Counted from the first letter of the stretch, positions 1-7,764 are shown. The stretch: DNA of 24,385 bases from an uncultured Anaerolineaceae bacterium (GCA_937967805.1 CALBTC010000069.1:1-24385); one strand, 5' to 3'. The notes: generated from the letters alone by a model not told the origin. A program made the numbers and translations.

Positions 1-87
1 CCGGGCTAGATTATGGAAGCCTCTCCGAGGCTGATTTTCAGCCCTGAAAGGGCTTTCAAATTGTAGCCGGGGGCTTTAGCCCTCGGC
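1..87. repeat. Three consecutive short hairpins at the left edge, the last overlapping a stop codon
   Basis: Three perfect or near-perfect inverted repeats follow each other: AGCCTC/GAGGCT (18-23/27-32), AGCCCT/AGGGCT (40-45/49-54), and GCCGGGGGCT/AGCCCTCGGC (66-75/78-87, one G-T pair). The third contains the TAA stop (76-78, minus strand) of the epimerase gene and encodes its last residues. The layout resembles dispersed REP-like hairpin elements rather than a classical terminator, since no U-tract follows on either strand. Confidence 0.6.
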
Positions 88-1101
88 GGACGCGGTGAGC
101 CGTAAGTAGCCTTCTTTACGCAGCCACGCCTCAGTAATTTTCATGCCTTTTTCAATAGGCACCCGGGAGACAAAGCCGAGCTGTTCTTTGGCTTTAGTCG
201 CCGGGAATTCTGCTTTAAGGGCGTACATGCGCAGGCGGGGGCGGTTGAGCGGTAAATCGAGACCTAGAAGTTTGTTAAGGACGACCAGGATGTGGGCTGC
301 CCAAAACGGGATGCGGCGAGGTTTTTTACCGCACATGTCGCCATAAAAGCCAAACCATTCATTAAACGTCACCACCGGATCGCACATGTTGTACGCTTCA
401 CCGGCAGCTTCGGGTCGAACGGCCGTCAACAGCATCCCATCCACCAAATTGTCAATAAACACCGGATAGGCGTGCCCTCCGCCATCGCCAAAAATGACCG
501 GCGTCCCTTTACACACCAGCTTGACCATGTTGATTGTCCAGCTTTGCGCCCGCGGACCGTAAACCAGGCCGGGACGAACGGCCGTAACCTCAAGCCCCAA
601 CTCCTTGCCCAGCTCAAACGCGCGAATCTCACCCAGCGCTTTGGTACGGCCGTAAATCACCTCTTGCTCCGTATCCAGCGGTTGGTCCTCCGTAACGTGC
701 AGCACCTGGGGCGGATGGCCGTAGGCGGCAATAGAGCTTACGTGGACAAACCGCTTCACGCCCGCTTCGGCAGCCAAGCGCACAGCCAGCGCCGTGGCCG
801 CCACGTTCAGCGCATACGCTTTTTGTTCGGTGCCGTGCCGCCCCAGCCAGGCGGCTACATGAAACACAATCTCCTGACCCTGCATCGCCTGGCGCATCGC
901 ATCTTCATCCAGCAAATCGGCATGTTGCAGCGTCACGCCCGCTTCGACCGCGAATGGCACGGCGTCCAGATTTCGCCCGGTGCCGGTGACAATCGCGCCT
1001 TCTTCTCGCGCCAGCCGCTCGGCCAGCCGCCCGCCAATAAAGCCGGTGGCCCCGGTGACTAAAACTTTTTTATCTTTGAGTGCATGGTTAATCATCGTCA
1101 T
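76..1101 (-). CDS. NAD(P)-dependent epimerase/dehydratase (extended SDR family)
   Basis: Extended short-chain dehydrogenase/reductase acting on a nucleotide sugar or a 3-beta-hydroxysteroid-like substrate; the exact substrate cannot be read from the sequence. The Rossmann dinucleotide motif TGATGFIGG lies near the N-terminus, followed by the expected acidic/TGTGRN adenosine-binding strand. The catalytic pair is YGRTK (Tyr-x-x-x-Lys), preceded by the HVSSIAAYG serine region. The frame is open to an ATG at 1137, but the first 12 residues (MTAVPFSTTICP) look non-homologous and that ATG sits on a copy of the ACGGCCGT repeat. I prefer the ATG at 1101 (341 residues); 1095 is also possible, and none has a clear ribosome binding site. 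It is the last gene of a possible minus-strand pair with the small membrane protein at 1168-1404. Its stop codon lies within a repeat hairpin. Confidence 0.85.
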   Translation of the reverse strand: MTMINHALKDKKVLVTGATGFIGGRLAERLAREEGAIVTGTGRNLDAVPFAVEAGVTLQHADLLDEDAMRQAMQGQEIVFHVAAWLGRHGTEQKAYALNVAATALAVRLAAEAGVKRFVHVSSIAAYGHPPQVLHVTEDQPLDTEQEVIYGRTKALGEIRAFELGKELGLEVTAVRPGLVYGPRAQSWTINMVKLVCKGTPVIFGDGGGHAYPVFIDNLVDGMLLTAVRPEAAGEAYNMCDPVVTFNEWFGFYGDMCGKKPRRIPFWAAHILVVLNKLLGLDLPLNRPRLRMYALKAEFPATKAKEQLGFVSRVPIEKGMKITEAWLRKEGYLRLTASAEG

Positions 1102-1167
1102 GGGGCAGATTGTAGTGGAAAAGGGAACGGCCGTCATGCAGATGCTCGATGTTTTTGATTGGTCATT

Positions 1168-1404
1168 TCAGTAGCCACGCCAGCCCGAAGTCTCGTCATC
1201 TTGCCACCATTCATCGCCGCTGGCCTGCCGATTCGCCATGTGCCAAAGCCACATCGCAGCAAAAATTATTCCCATCACAAGGAGCAGCACCGTTATCAAG
1301 ACCGTGGAAAGCCGAAAAATGGTGCCCAACGCCAGCGTAATGGGTATACCTCCGCCAACGAGATACAGAAGCCAGGGGCGATTACGATTTATTGGCTTCT
1401 TCAT
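1168..1404 (-). CDS. Small two-helix membrane protein, function unknown
   Basis: A 78-residue protein beginning MKKPINRNRPW. A positively charged N-terminus is followed by two hydrophobic segments, roughly residues 11-28 and 32-54, separated by a short FRLS turn. The C-terminal tail is polar and acidic, rich in Trp, Asp and Glu. This is the layout of a small inner-membrane protein with both ends in the cytoplasm. I do not recognise a family. The hydropathy pattern and positive start favour a real gene over a chance frame. The Shine-Dalgarno is weak (an AAGGG about 16 nt upstream). It lies upstream of the epimerase gene on the same strand, and its promoter must be in the 276-nt divergent gap shared with yifB. 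Confidence 0.6.
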   Translation of the reverse strand: MKKPINRNRPWLLYLVGGGIPITLALGTIFRLSTVLITVLLLVMGIIFAAMWLWHMANRQASGDEWWQDDETSGWRGY

Positions 1405-1627
1405 AATGCAAACAGAAACACCCTTTCGCCAAAAACAGTGGCTCTAGAGCAAGATAGACCAATTTATGTAACGGCTATCTTGAATGAAACCCAAATGTTT
1501 AACATGATTATTTTAACAGTAATCTGGCAATAAAAATCAAATGGTTTGTTGGATTGATGTCAAAAGGGAGTAAAGATGGGCAACTCAGGTTAATGTCTTT
1601 TGCCGAATCGCGTACATGATTAACTGT

Positions 1628-1636
1628 TGCTATAAT
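1628..1636 (+). promoter_or_regulatory. Extended -10 promoter for yifB
   Basis: A perfect TATAAT (1631-1636) is directly preceded by TGC, giving a TGN extended -10 element. No good -35 hexamer lies at 16-18 bp, which is usual for extended -10 promoters. Transcription would begin near 1643, leaving a leader of about 38 nt before the yifB ATG. Confidence 0.5.
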
Positions 1637-1680
1637 ACGCGCTCGCGTTTTACGTTATTCATCAAAAACAAGGATGTACC

Positions 1681-3210
1681 ATGCTGGCAAAAGTATTTAG
1701 TTGTGCCATTGTTGGGTTGGAAGCCGAAATTGTCGAAGTGGAAGTTGACATAATTCGTGGGCAGCCAGCTTTTAATCTGGTGGGGTTGCCGGATGCGGCC
1801 GTTCGCGAAAGTCGTGATCGGGTCCACAGCGCCATCAAAAATAGCGGCTTTACCTTCCCCGGTGGCAAGCGAATTACCGTCAATTTGGCTCCGGCCGATT
1901 TGCGCAAGGAAGGTCCGGCTTACGATTTGCCCATTGCCGTGGGCGTTTTGGCCGCCTCGCAGCAAATTTGGGGTGAGAAGCTGGCAGATGCCCTTTTTCT
2001 GGGCGAGCTTTCCCTGGATGGGACGGCGCGCCACACCAAAGGCATCTTGCCCATGACCGCCCTGGCCCGTGAGGAAGGCTTCCGCCGCGTTTTTGTACCC
2101 ATTGATGATGCCGGAGAAGCGGCCCTTTTGCCCGATGTAGAGGTGTTTGCCGTGCGCAATTTGGTTGAGCTGGTGGGGCATCTCATCGGGTTGAAACCAC
2201 TCACGCCTTACACAGTGGATTTGGAAGAGCAGTTTCGCCAAGACCCAACCTATGCGGCCGATTTTGCCGATATCATGGGGCAAGAACATGTCAAACGAGC
2301 AATGGAGGTTGCCGCCGCTGGTTCGCATAACCTTTTGATGTCGGGTCCGCCCGGTGCCGGGAAAACCCTTTTGGCCAAGTCGATGCCCAGCATTCTGCCG
2401 CGCATGTCGGTGGACGAGGCGCTGGAAGTGACCAAGATTTACAGTGTGGCCGGGTTGCTGCCGCCGGATACGCCGCTGGTTCGGAATCGGCCGTTTCGCG
2501 CCCCGCACCACACCATTAGCTACGCCGGATTGGTTGGCGGGGGTGCCTGGCCCCGTCCTGGTGAAATCAGTCTTTCGCATAGAGGGGTACTTTTTCTCGA
2601 TGAGCTGCCAGAATTTGGCCAGAATCTTATCGAGGTCTTACGCCAGCCATTGGAAGGCATACCGCGCGAAGTGTCTATCTCCCGTGCGTCCGGTACTGTC
2701 ACTTATCCGGCTAACTTTATGCTGGTTGCGGCGCAAAATCCCTGCCCCTGTGGCTACTTCGGCGATCCTACCCATGCGTGCAGCTGCTCCAATGCCATGA
2801 TCACGCGCTACCAAAAGCGCATCTCTGGCCCGTTGATGGATCGCATTGATTTGCACGTGGAGGTGCCGCGCGTGGAATATGAGAAGCTCACCAGCGGGCA
2901 GCGCAGCGAAACATCGGCCAAAATTCAGGAGCGGGTGGAATGTGCCCGCAAAATACAGTCAGAGCGTTTTAAGGATCGTGGCCTGTATGCCAATGCCGAC
3001 ATGGGTCCCAGCGAGGTGCGTGAACTGTGCCAGCTGGATGAAACAGGCAACCGGCTCATGCGCAGTGCCATGTCCCAAATGAGCCTGAGCGCCCGGGCTT
3101 TTCACCGCATTTTGAAGATAGCCCGCACCATTGCAGATTTGGCCAATGAGCCAGCCATCCAACCCGCCCATCTGGCAGAAGCATTACAATATCGACCTAA
3201 ACAAGTGTGA
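1681..3210 (+). CDS. yifB: YifB/ComM-family magnesium-chelatase-like AAA+ ATPase
   Basis: A 509-residue homologue of ComM, an AAA+ helicase that promotes branch migration during integration of taken-up DNA in naturally competent bacteria, and of E. coli YifB; it acts in the cytoplasm. The N-terminal LonC/ChlI-like domain (about residues 1-175) starts MLAKVFSCAIVGLEAEIVEV, typical of the family. The Mg-chelatase ATPase domain follows, with Walker A GPPGAGKT (residues 222-229) and Walker B VLFLDE (D307, E308). A cysteine cluster, NPCPCGYFGDPTHACSC, comes next, and then a C-terminal Mg_chelatase_C domain. The length matches the family. The start is supported by AAGGA at 1670-1674, 6 nt before the ATG, and by the extended -10 promoter at 1628-1636. 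It is transcribed alone; the next plus-strand gene is almost 900 nt away. No ACGGCCGT motif occurs inside it, unlike most large genes here. Confidence 0.93.
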   Translation: MLAKVFSCAIVGLEAEIVEVEVDIIRGQPAFNLVGLPDAAVRESRDRVHSAIKNSGFTFPGGKRITVNLAPADLRKEGPAYDLPIAVGVLAASQQIWGEKLADALFLGELSLDGTARHTKGILPMTALAREEGFRRVFVPIDDAGEAALLPDVEVFAVRNLVELVGHLIGLKPLTPYTVDLEEQFRQDPTYAADFADIMGQEHVKRAMEVAAAGSHNLLMSGPPGAGKTLLAKSMPSILPRMSVDEALEVTKIYSVAGLLPPDTPLVRNRPFRAPHHTISYAGLVGGGAWPRPGEISLSHRGVLFLDELPEFGQNLIEVLRQPLEGIPREVSISRASGTVTYPANFMLVAAQNPCPCGYFGDPTHACSCSNAMITRYQKRISGPLMDRIDLHVEVPRVEYEKLTSGQRSETSAKIQERVECARKIQSERFKDRGLYANADMGPSEVRELCQLDETGNRLMRSAMSQMSLSARAFHRILKIARTIADLANEPAIQPAHLAEALQYRPKQV

Positions 3211-3237
3211 AAAGTAGTAAAAAGAAAAAGAGGAGGG

Positions 3238-3275
3238 TGGCGCCACTTGAAAGAATCTTCAATTATGTGACGCCA
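3238..3275 (+). terminator. Hairpin downstream of yifB, possible terminator
   Basis: TGGCGCCAC (3238-3246) can pair with GTGACGCCA (3267-3275) with one mismatch. An inner TTGAA/TTCAA stem (3247-3251/3258-3262) closes the loop. No U-tract follows, so intrinsic termination is uncertain. It sits in the 190-nt gap between the convergent yifB and YozE-like genes. Confidence 0.3.
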
Positions 3276-3325
3276 CAATTTAAGGGGGGAAGAAGTAAAA
3301 TAGGAAGAGTAATTAAAAAGTAGTA

Positions 3326-3339
3326 CCGTAATCTTACGG
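3326..3339. repeat. Small perfect palindromic hairpin
   Basis: CCGTAA and TTACGG flank a 2-nt spacer, a perfect 6-bp inverted repeat in the convergent gap between yifB and the YozE-like gene. It may be part of a termination region or an operator; nothing in the sequence decides between them. Confidence 0.3.
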
Positions 3340-3400
3340 CTCCAATTAAGGTAAGCGTTATTGTGATTTTTGGGACCTGTTTGAGCTAAACACAAAACAG

Positions 3401-3634
3401 TTAAGCTGGCTTAACTTTTCGTTGGTATTCATGCCAGGCCAAATTAAAAGCCTCAATCACGGCTGGTGATGCATTCTTATCTACCAACCATGTGGCCCAA
3501 ATCATGTGCCCGTTGGCTTTTTTCCGGGTTGCTTTTGGCTCTTCAAACTGACTCATCGTATGGGCAAAATCACCGATGACGTCTTTCCGCTCTGTTTGTG
3601 TTTTTAGCCATTGGTAGAAGGAGAAGGATTCCAT
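3401..3634 (-). CDS. YozE-like (YozE SAM-like fold) small protein
   Basis: A 77-residue soluble helical protein. The pattern SFYQWLKTQ...DVIGDFAHTM...GHMIWATWLVDKN...AVIEAFNLAWHEY matches the Bacillus YozE type of the SAM-like fold family: an aromatic start, a DxIgdFA helix, a central aromatic helix and a C-terminal AF-x-x-AW-x-x-Y helix. The biochemical role of the family is unknown. An insertion of a few charged residues (KATRKKANGH) separates the second and third helices. The ATG at 3634 is preceded by AGG about 11 nt upstream, a modest ribosome binding site. The gene is convergent with yifB and divergent from the TPR gene, and so is probably transcribed alone. Identification is by motif pattern only. 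Confidence 0.7.
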   Translation of the reverse strand: MESFSFYQWLKTQTERKDVIGDFAHTMSQFEEPKATRKKANGHMIWATWLVDKNASPAVIEAFNLAWHEYQRKVKPA

Positions 3635-4081
3635 AGCAGCAATTAACCTCGCTTGTGTGATTCATGGCGTCAAAGGGCGTGACGCACGGCTGATTACATT
3701 GGCTCCCTGGGGTGTCTGCACATTTTGTCCAGAACTAGTGACATAATATCATCTTATACTTAAGATTGTAATTAAGAACTGGTGAAATGGGCATAGAGGG
3801 TCATGGTACTTTTGACCCATTTTGGCAGGCTAAACAGTGTTTTTTGGGTTTAACAAGGTGAAGTAAACCCAATCCCAAAAATTACGCTTGCAGATACGAT
3901 GGCACTGGTATACGCTTATCCATACTTTTCGGGGACGCTAAGTGCCCATTCGCAAATAAGTTAGCGGAATTGGCGAATGGGCTTAAAGTAGCCATTCGGT
4001 TCCGAAATAGCTATTTTATTTCCGAACGGCTACTAATAAAGACATTAATACATAATCCTTCACAGAGATAGTTAGAGATCA
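3635..4081. other. 447-nt gene-free, hairpin-rich divergent intergenic region
   Basis: No plausible reading frame was found here. The region holds inverted repeats GCGTCA/TGACGC (3667-3672/3680-3685) and TTGGGTTTA/TAAACCCAA (3844-3852/3864-3872, 9 bp perfect), and then the 91-nt double-hairpin repeat at 3943-4033. Promoters for both the YozE-like gene and the TPR gene must lie here, but I could not place a convincing -35/-10 pair. Confidence 0.6.
3943..4033 (+). repeat. 91-nt double-hairpin repeat element, copy A
   Basis: Hairpin 1 pairs GCCCATTCGC (3944-3953) perfectly with GCGAATGGGC (3973-3982). Hairpin 2 pairs GTAGCCATTCGG (3988-3999) with CCGAACGGCTAC (4022-4033) with a single A-C mismatch, and has an inner AAATAG/CTATTT palindrome. 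The arms of the two hairpins resemble each other, as if one had been duplicated. The reverse-complement copy at 16445-16535 is the same length and identical at 80 of 91 positions by hand alignment, with no gaps. Neither copy is near a transposase. Confidence 0.85.
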
Positions 4082-5182
4082 ATGGCGAAAGATCGATCAA
4101 AATACGAAAAGGCAATGAAAGTGGGTTTGGCTTATAACAAAGCCAAACGGTGGAAAGATGCGTTTACTGCTTTCCGCATCGCGATTGGTGAGTTTCCACA
4201 TGATGCAGCGGCTTATGCTGGCTTAGGCGAAGCTTGCCTGGGGCTAAAGCAGCTAGATAAGGCGCTGGATTGTTTTAAGCTGGCCGCACGGTATTCCAAA
4301 GGGGATATGCGCTATTTGCGCAGCGTGGCCGATATTCAAGAGCGGCAGGGTCAACTGGCAGAGGCAGCCCGAACGTACCTGGCAATTGGTGAAATTTTGC
4401 TGAAGCAGCGCAAGCTGGAAGAGGCGATTGGCAATTGGGAGCGATCTATTCGCCTGGATTCCAGTTTGCTGGGATCGCATAAGCGGCTAGCGATGGTGTT
4501 CCAGCGGTTAGGCCGTACGCGGGACGCGGTGCGCGAATATCTGGCCATTGCCCGTATTTTGCAGATGCGAGGGGAGAACAAGAAGGCGCTGCAAATGTGC
4601 CAGGCAGCTTTGCGCCTGGACCCAGGGAATGATGATGTGTTAACGGCCGTTGACCTCATCCGCCATGGTGAGTCAGCCTTTGAAGAGGCCGTGGTCGAAG
4701 AAGAACCAGAAGTTAGTACAGGGCTGTCGGCTGAGGAACAGGCCGAGGCGGACAGCCTGACAGAAACGGTACGCCAGATGGCCGCCATTTTTGAAGCAGA
4801 ACGCAACGAGCAAGTTGTGGCCGAACGGGAAGAGGTGACCGATCCGATTGAGAAGGCCAAACGATTGGCGCAAGAGGAGCTGGCAGCCGAGCTGTTCCGT
4901 GACGAAGACGAGACAAATGAGGGCGCCAATGGCCTCAGCAAGTTGGAGCGAGATGCGCTGATAGGGCAGGCGATGGATTTTGAAACGCGCGGGCACATTG
5001 ATGATGCCATTGGCTGCTACCGGCGGGCGATAAAGGGGGGCTTAGAATTGCCTGCGGCTTATTTTGTGCTGGGCCTGCTGTATGTGACAAAACAGCAGCG
5101 CGACGAAGCAGCAAAAATGTTGTCTCTAGCCGCGCAAAACCCATCGTACCAACGGGCTAGCCAACTGGCTTTGCAGAGCTAA
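4082..5182 (+). CDS. Tetratricopeptide repeat protein
   Basis: A 366-residue cytoplasmic TPR protein with no signal peptide. About five TPR units lie at residues 8-190, with the canonical small and aromatic positions seen in units such as AAYAGLGEACLGLKQLDKAL and AIGNWERSIRLD. A linker of about 100 residues, very rich in Glu, follows (residues 195-290) and is probably disordered. Two further TPR-like units end the protein (residues 300-360). TPR arrays mediate protein-protein contacts, and the partner is unknown. The ATG follows AGAGATCA, a weak Shine-Dalgarno. It is preceded by the structured region containing repeat copy A and followed after 14 nt by the DUF3253 gene, so the two are probably co-transcribed. 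Confidence 0.85.
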   Translation: MAKDRSKYEKAMKVGLAYNKAKRWKDAFTAFRIAIGEFPHDAAAYAGLGEACLGLKQLDKALDCFKLAARYSKGDMRYLRSVADIQERQGQLAEAARTYLAIGEILLKQRKLEEAIGNWERSIRLDSSLLGSHKRLAMVFQRLGRTRDAVREYLAIARILQMRGENKKALQMCQAALRLDPGNDDVLTAVDLIRHGESAFEEAVVEEEPEVSTGLSAEEQAEADSLTETVRQMAAIFEAERNEQVVAEREEVTDPIEKAKRLAQEELAAELFRDEDETNEGANGLSKLERDALIGQAMDFETRGHIDDAIGCYRRAIKGGLELPAAYFVLGLLYVTKQQRDEAAKMLSLAAQNPSYQRASQLALQS

Positions 5183-5196
5183 ATTCGAGAATTTTT

Positions 5197-5484
5197 ATGC
5201 CGAAACCAAGAAGGGTCCGCATCAGTGATGAGGCGGTATTTGAGACGATCATTCAACTTTGTGCCGCATCGTGGCCGGATGAGACGGTTCGCCCGGAGGA
5301 TATTGCCATGACGCTGCATGAGCCAGAATGGCAGGCGTTGACCAAGCGAATTCGTCTGGCGGTGAAGCAGCTGGCGGAAGCGGGGCATGTGCAAATCTTG
5401 CGCAAGGGAAAACCGGCAGACCCGGAGGATTTTAAGGGCGTATACCGGGTTCGCCTAGCGGACTCTTTTTGGGATGACAATTAA
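5197..5484 (+). CDS. DUF3253 domain protein
   Basis: A 95-residue basic protein. The pattern of an N-terminal helix, then TVRPEDIAMTL, EWQALTKRIRLAVKQLAEAG, a HVQILRKGKP turn and a KGVYRVRL end matches DUF3253: a small winged-helix-like domain with a PsevAr-like motif, a central WrxLM-type helix and a G-x-I-x-I-x-x-x-G wing. The function of the family is not established. The fold suggests nucleic-acid binding, but that is an inference. It starts 14 nt after the TPR gene and its stop lies next to the hairpin at 5486-5540, so it is probably the last gene of a two-gene transcript. The ribosome binding site is weak. Confidence 0.75.
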   Translation: MPKPRRVRISDEAVFETIIQLCAASWPDETVRPEDIAMTLHEPEWQALTKRIRLAVKQLAEAGHVQILRKGKPADPEDFKGVYRVRLADSFWDDN

Positions 5485-5485
5485 A

Positions 5486-5540
5486 CCTCCCGCAGGTTTA
5501 CTTTTTAGTGATGTTTCATTAGTGGAACCTGCGGGAGTTT
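5486..5540. terminator. Bidirectional terminator-like hairpin
   Basis: CTCCCGCAGGTT (5487-5498) pairs perfectly with AACCTGCGGGAG (5526-5537), and the flanking AAA/TTT extend the stem around one bulged C. The loop is 27 nt. It lies between the convergent DUF3253 and ARMT1-like genes, with short T runs on each outer side, so it can serve both strands. The arms have the look of a dispersed repeat. Confidence 0.55.
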
Positions 5541-5545
5541 GCTAA

Positions 5546-6742
5546 CTATACCAGCTGAATGAGTCCCCAACGGCCGTTCACCAACCAATCTTCCTCCAAC
5601 CGACCCAACTGTTTTAACTGTTCCAACTGATTCTGGGCCATACCCGCCAACACCTCAGACTTGCAGGTACGCAAGAAGAGGGTGGGGGTGGGCAAATAGC
5701 AGACGATGTCGCGAATAGGTGTGGTATGTGGCCAGGGCGCATCACCCAAAGCGCGGCGATAGTTGGCATCCCCTTTGCTGATGATGAGCTCGCCGGCCGC
5801 CAACGTTTGGCGCAGGTCTGTTGGCAGTTGCCAGAGGGGATGAGGCGAGGTCCAGAAAGGGTGACTGAGCAGGCGTAAACGGCCGTTCACCAAATAATCC
5901 GTCAACCGCTCCCCTGCCCGTTGCAAATCTGGCTCATTCTCCTCGCGCAAATAAGCAATAGTGGCTTCCACATCCAAAATGGTGGCATCGGAGACAAAGG
6001 TGGGATGCAGCTTGACGTGGAATTGAACGGCACCTACCTGATCGGCAGAGAGTAAATAATCGGCCAGGCACAAATCGCCGATGAGTTCGATGCCGACGTT
6101 GTCGAGGATGATGTCGATTTGTTTGACGGGTTTGTTTAGGAGGCGGGTTACGGCCGTTGCATCATCCACCAGCAAATGGGCCAACTGCTCGGCCGACTCG
6201 GCGTGGTTGGGCTTGCTGGTGTCGTCTGCGGCCCACATGCTCATGTCGGCCTGGTTGCCCCACAAGGCGGCCAACAGCAGTTGGTGGAAGATGGCCGTTT
6301 GCCACCCTTCAGTAATCATTTGGTTAAGCTGGGTTATGAGCGCGTGCGTTTGTTCCGCTGCCGAGGTTAAACTTTGTTGCTTTTGCCGGGCAAACGGATC
6401 AATCCCGCTGCGAAAGTAATCGACTGCGGCCATGATGCGGCGATAGATGTAGGTTTCGTTGAAAAACCAGGGAGTTTCCATGTATGTCTGGCCCAGGTGT
6501 GGGGTGATGGCGTCTTGCCAGTCAGTGAGGTCCGGGGCGAGGTGATTGGGGAGCGGCCGTATCTCCCCATGAGGAATGTCGTTCAGGAGGGCGGTGATTT
6601 GGGTGACGGCCGTTTGCGGCAAATCGTTTTCTTTCAGGACGCGCCGCACGATGTCGGGCAGCCGCCGAGTCATGGTGTCTCGGGTAAATTCCGTCTCCTT
6701 GCCTCGCAGCGGTTGGGGCACGGGTAGTTTGGGCGCATTCAT
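5546..6742 (-). CDS. DUF89/ARMT1-like damage-control phosphatase family protein
   Basis: A 398-residue protein of the DUF89 family: metal-dependent phosphatases that remove damaged sugar-phosphate metabolites, and human ARMT1, which was also reported as a carboxyl methyltransferase. The signatures are WFFNETYIYRRI, DPFARQKQQSL, the metal-site motif DNVGIELIGDLCLADYLL (Asp-Asn and downstream Asp), FHVKLHPTFVSDA, and the C-terminal ISKGDANYRRALGD, where the K-G-D-x-N-Y-R signature is intact. The layout is closer to eukaryotic ARMT1 than to the small archaeal DUF89 proteins. The frame is open to 6781, but that start overlaps the methyltransferase gene by 32 nt; the ATG at 6742 (MNAPKLPVPQP) lies 7 nt after that gene's stop and fits operon spacing. 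It is the last gene of the ettA cluster. Confidence 0.8.
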   Translation of the reverse strand: MNAPKLPVPQPLRGKETEFTRDTMTRRLPDIVRRVLKENDLPQTAVTQITALLNDIPHGEIRPLPNHLAPDLTDWQDAITPHLGQTYMETPWFFNETYIYRRIMAAVDYFRSGIDPFARQKQQSLTSAAEQTHALITQLNQMITEGWQTAIFHQLLLAALWGNQADMSMWAADDTSKPNHAESAEQLAHLLVDDATAVTRLLNKPVKQIDIILDNVGIELIGDLCLADYLLSADQVGAVQFHVKLHPTFVSDATILDVEATIAYLREENEPDLQRAGERLTDYLVNGRLRLLSHPFWTSPHPLWQLPTDLRQTLAAGELIISKGDANYRRALGDAPWPHTTPIRDIVCYLPTPTLFLRTCKSEVLAGMAQNQLEQLKQLGRLEEDWLVNGRWGLIQLV

Positions 6743-6749
6743 CGTTGCT

Positions 6750-7391
6750 CTAACCAACCTTGTAAGCCACCAGCAAGCCATCGCGGATGGGCAGCAGGGA
6801 ACTGATCCAGTTGGAGCTGGTGGTGAGCATCTCGGTGGTACGGCGAATAGCTTGTGTTGCCTCGTCCTGCTCTGTTACGTCCCAAACGCGGCCGCTCCAC
6901 ACCATGTTGTCGATGATTAGCACGCCGCCTGGTCGCAGCTTTTCTTCAATCACCGCGACCGACTCGGGGTAGGCCGGTTTGTCGATGTCGTTGAAGATGA
7001 GGTCAAAAGGGCCGTCAGTTTCCCGCAGCGCCTGCACCGCTTCGCTGACGTGATACCTGATAAGATCGCTGTAGCCCAGCACCTGTAAATGATCTCGCGC
7101 CATCTGGGACAGCTCCTCATCCCAAACCACGTGATGCACCTCGCCGCCACCGTTTTCGCGCACGGCGCGGGCAAACCAGGCGGTAGAGTAGCCGTAGCCG
7201 GAGCCCAGCTCAAAAACGTGCTGCGCCTTGATCATCCGGGCAATCTGGTAACATGCCTGTCCGGAGGCCGGCCCAATAATGGGGAAACCGTGTTCGGCGG
7301 CGTACGCTTCCATTTTCTGTAGTTCAGACGGCCGTTCTGGAACAAGTTCATCCAGATACCGTTCCAAATTATCTTTGTAGTTGTCTGGCAT
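6750..7391 (-). CDS. SAM-dependent O-methyltransferase (class I, family 3-like)
   Basis: A 213-residue cytosolic methyltransferase. Motif I is FELGSGYGYST (residues 60-70), and an acidic strand follows. FDLIFNDIDKPAYPE is the motif carrying the divalent-metal aspartates, and LRPGGVLIIDNMVWSGRVWD is the post-motif region typical of the catechol/caffeoyl-CoA type O-methyltransferases. The length fits the family. The substrate is unknown. The ATG overlaps the TAA of the upstream VOC gene as TAATG, and AAGGAG (7402-7407) lies 10 nt upstream inside that gene, so translation is probably coupled. It sits between the VOC and ARMT1-like genes. Confidence 0.88.
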   Translation of the reverse strand: MPDNYKDNLERYLDELVPERPSELQKMEAYAAEHGFPIIGPASGQACYQIARMIKAQHVFELGSGYGYSTAWFARAVRENGGGEVHHVVWDEELSQMARDHLQVLGYSDLIRYHVSEAVQALRETDGPFDLIFNDIDKPAYPESVAVIEEKLRPGGVLIIDNMVWSGRVWDVTEQDEATQAIRRTTEMLTTSSNWISSLLPIRDGLLVAYKVG

Positions 7392-7762
7392 TAAAATGTG
7401 TCTCCTTCTTGCATCAATTCCAGCCGGTTGCCAAATGGATCGTTGACATAAAACCGGCGCATGACAACCCCGGAATCATCATCGATGATGGGAATGCCAG
7501 CCGCTTGTAAATGGTCCCGCGCCGCGTCTAAATCGGCGACGCGCAGGCCGGGGTGGGCTTTGGTTGCCGGCACAAAGTCTGATTGGACGCCCAAATGCAG
7601 CTCAAGGCTATCCCCGGCAAACCAGCAGCCGCCGTTGGCCCGCAGCGGGGCGGGCTTTTCAAATTCGCGGAGGTTGAGGATACGGCCGTAAAATTCCCGC
7701 GCCTTCTCCTCACCCCCCGGCGGCATTGCCAACTGCACATGGTCTAATCGTGTAATTTTCAT
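7391..7762 (-). CDS. VOC-superfamily (glyoxalase/dioxygenase-like) protein
   Basis: A 123-residue single-domain vicinal oxygen chelate protein. It starts ITRLDHVQLAMPPGGEEKAREFYG, where His in DHVQLAMP is the usual first metal ligand. It continues with SLELHLGV, and ends with DPFGNRLELMQE, with Glu in RLELM as the usual last ligand. DDDSGVVMRRFYVNDPFGN is the classic C-terminal hairpin of the family. The activity could be lyase, isomerase or hydrolase; the sequence does not tell. It starts 2 nt after the ettA stop and overlaps the methyltransferase start by one base, so it is firmly part of this cluster. Confidence 0.88.
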   Translation of the reverse strand: MKITRLDHVQLAMPPGGEEKAREFYGRILNLREFEKPAPLRANGGCWFAGDSLELHLGVQSDFVPATKAHPGLRVADLDAARDHLQAAGIPIIDDDSGVVMRRFYVNDPFGNRLELMQEGDTF

Positions 7763-7764
7763 CC

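Noticed and set aside
292..1062. 256-codon plus-strand frame opposite the epimerase
   Set aside because: Antisense shadow of a clear SDR enzyme with catalytic motifs on the minus strand.
1630..2580. 316-codon minus-strand frame opposite yifB
   Set aside because: It is the antisense shadow of yifB; its composition (many His, Gln, Arg) is typical of antisense reading and it shows no domain.
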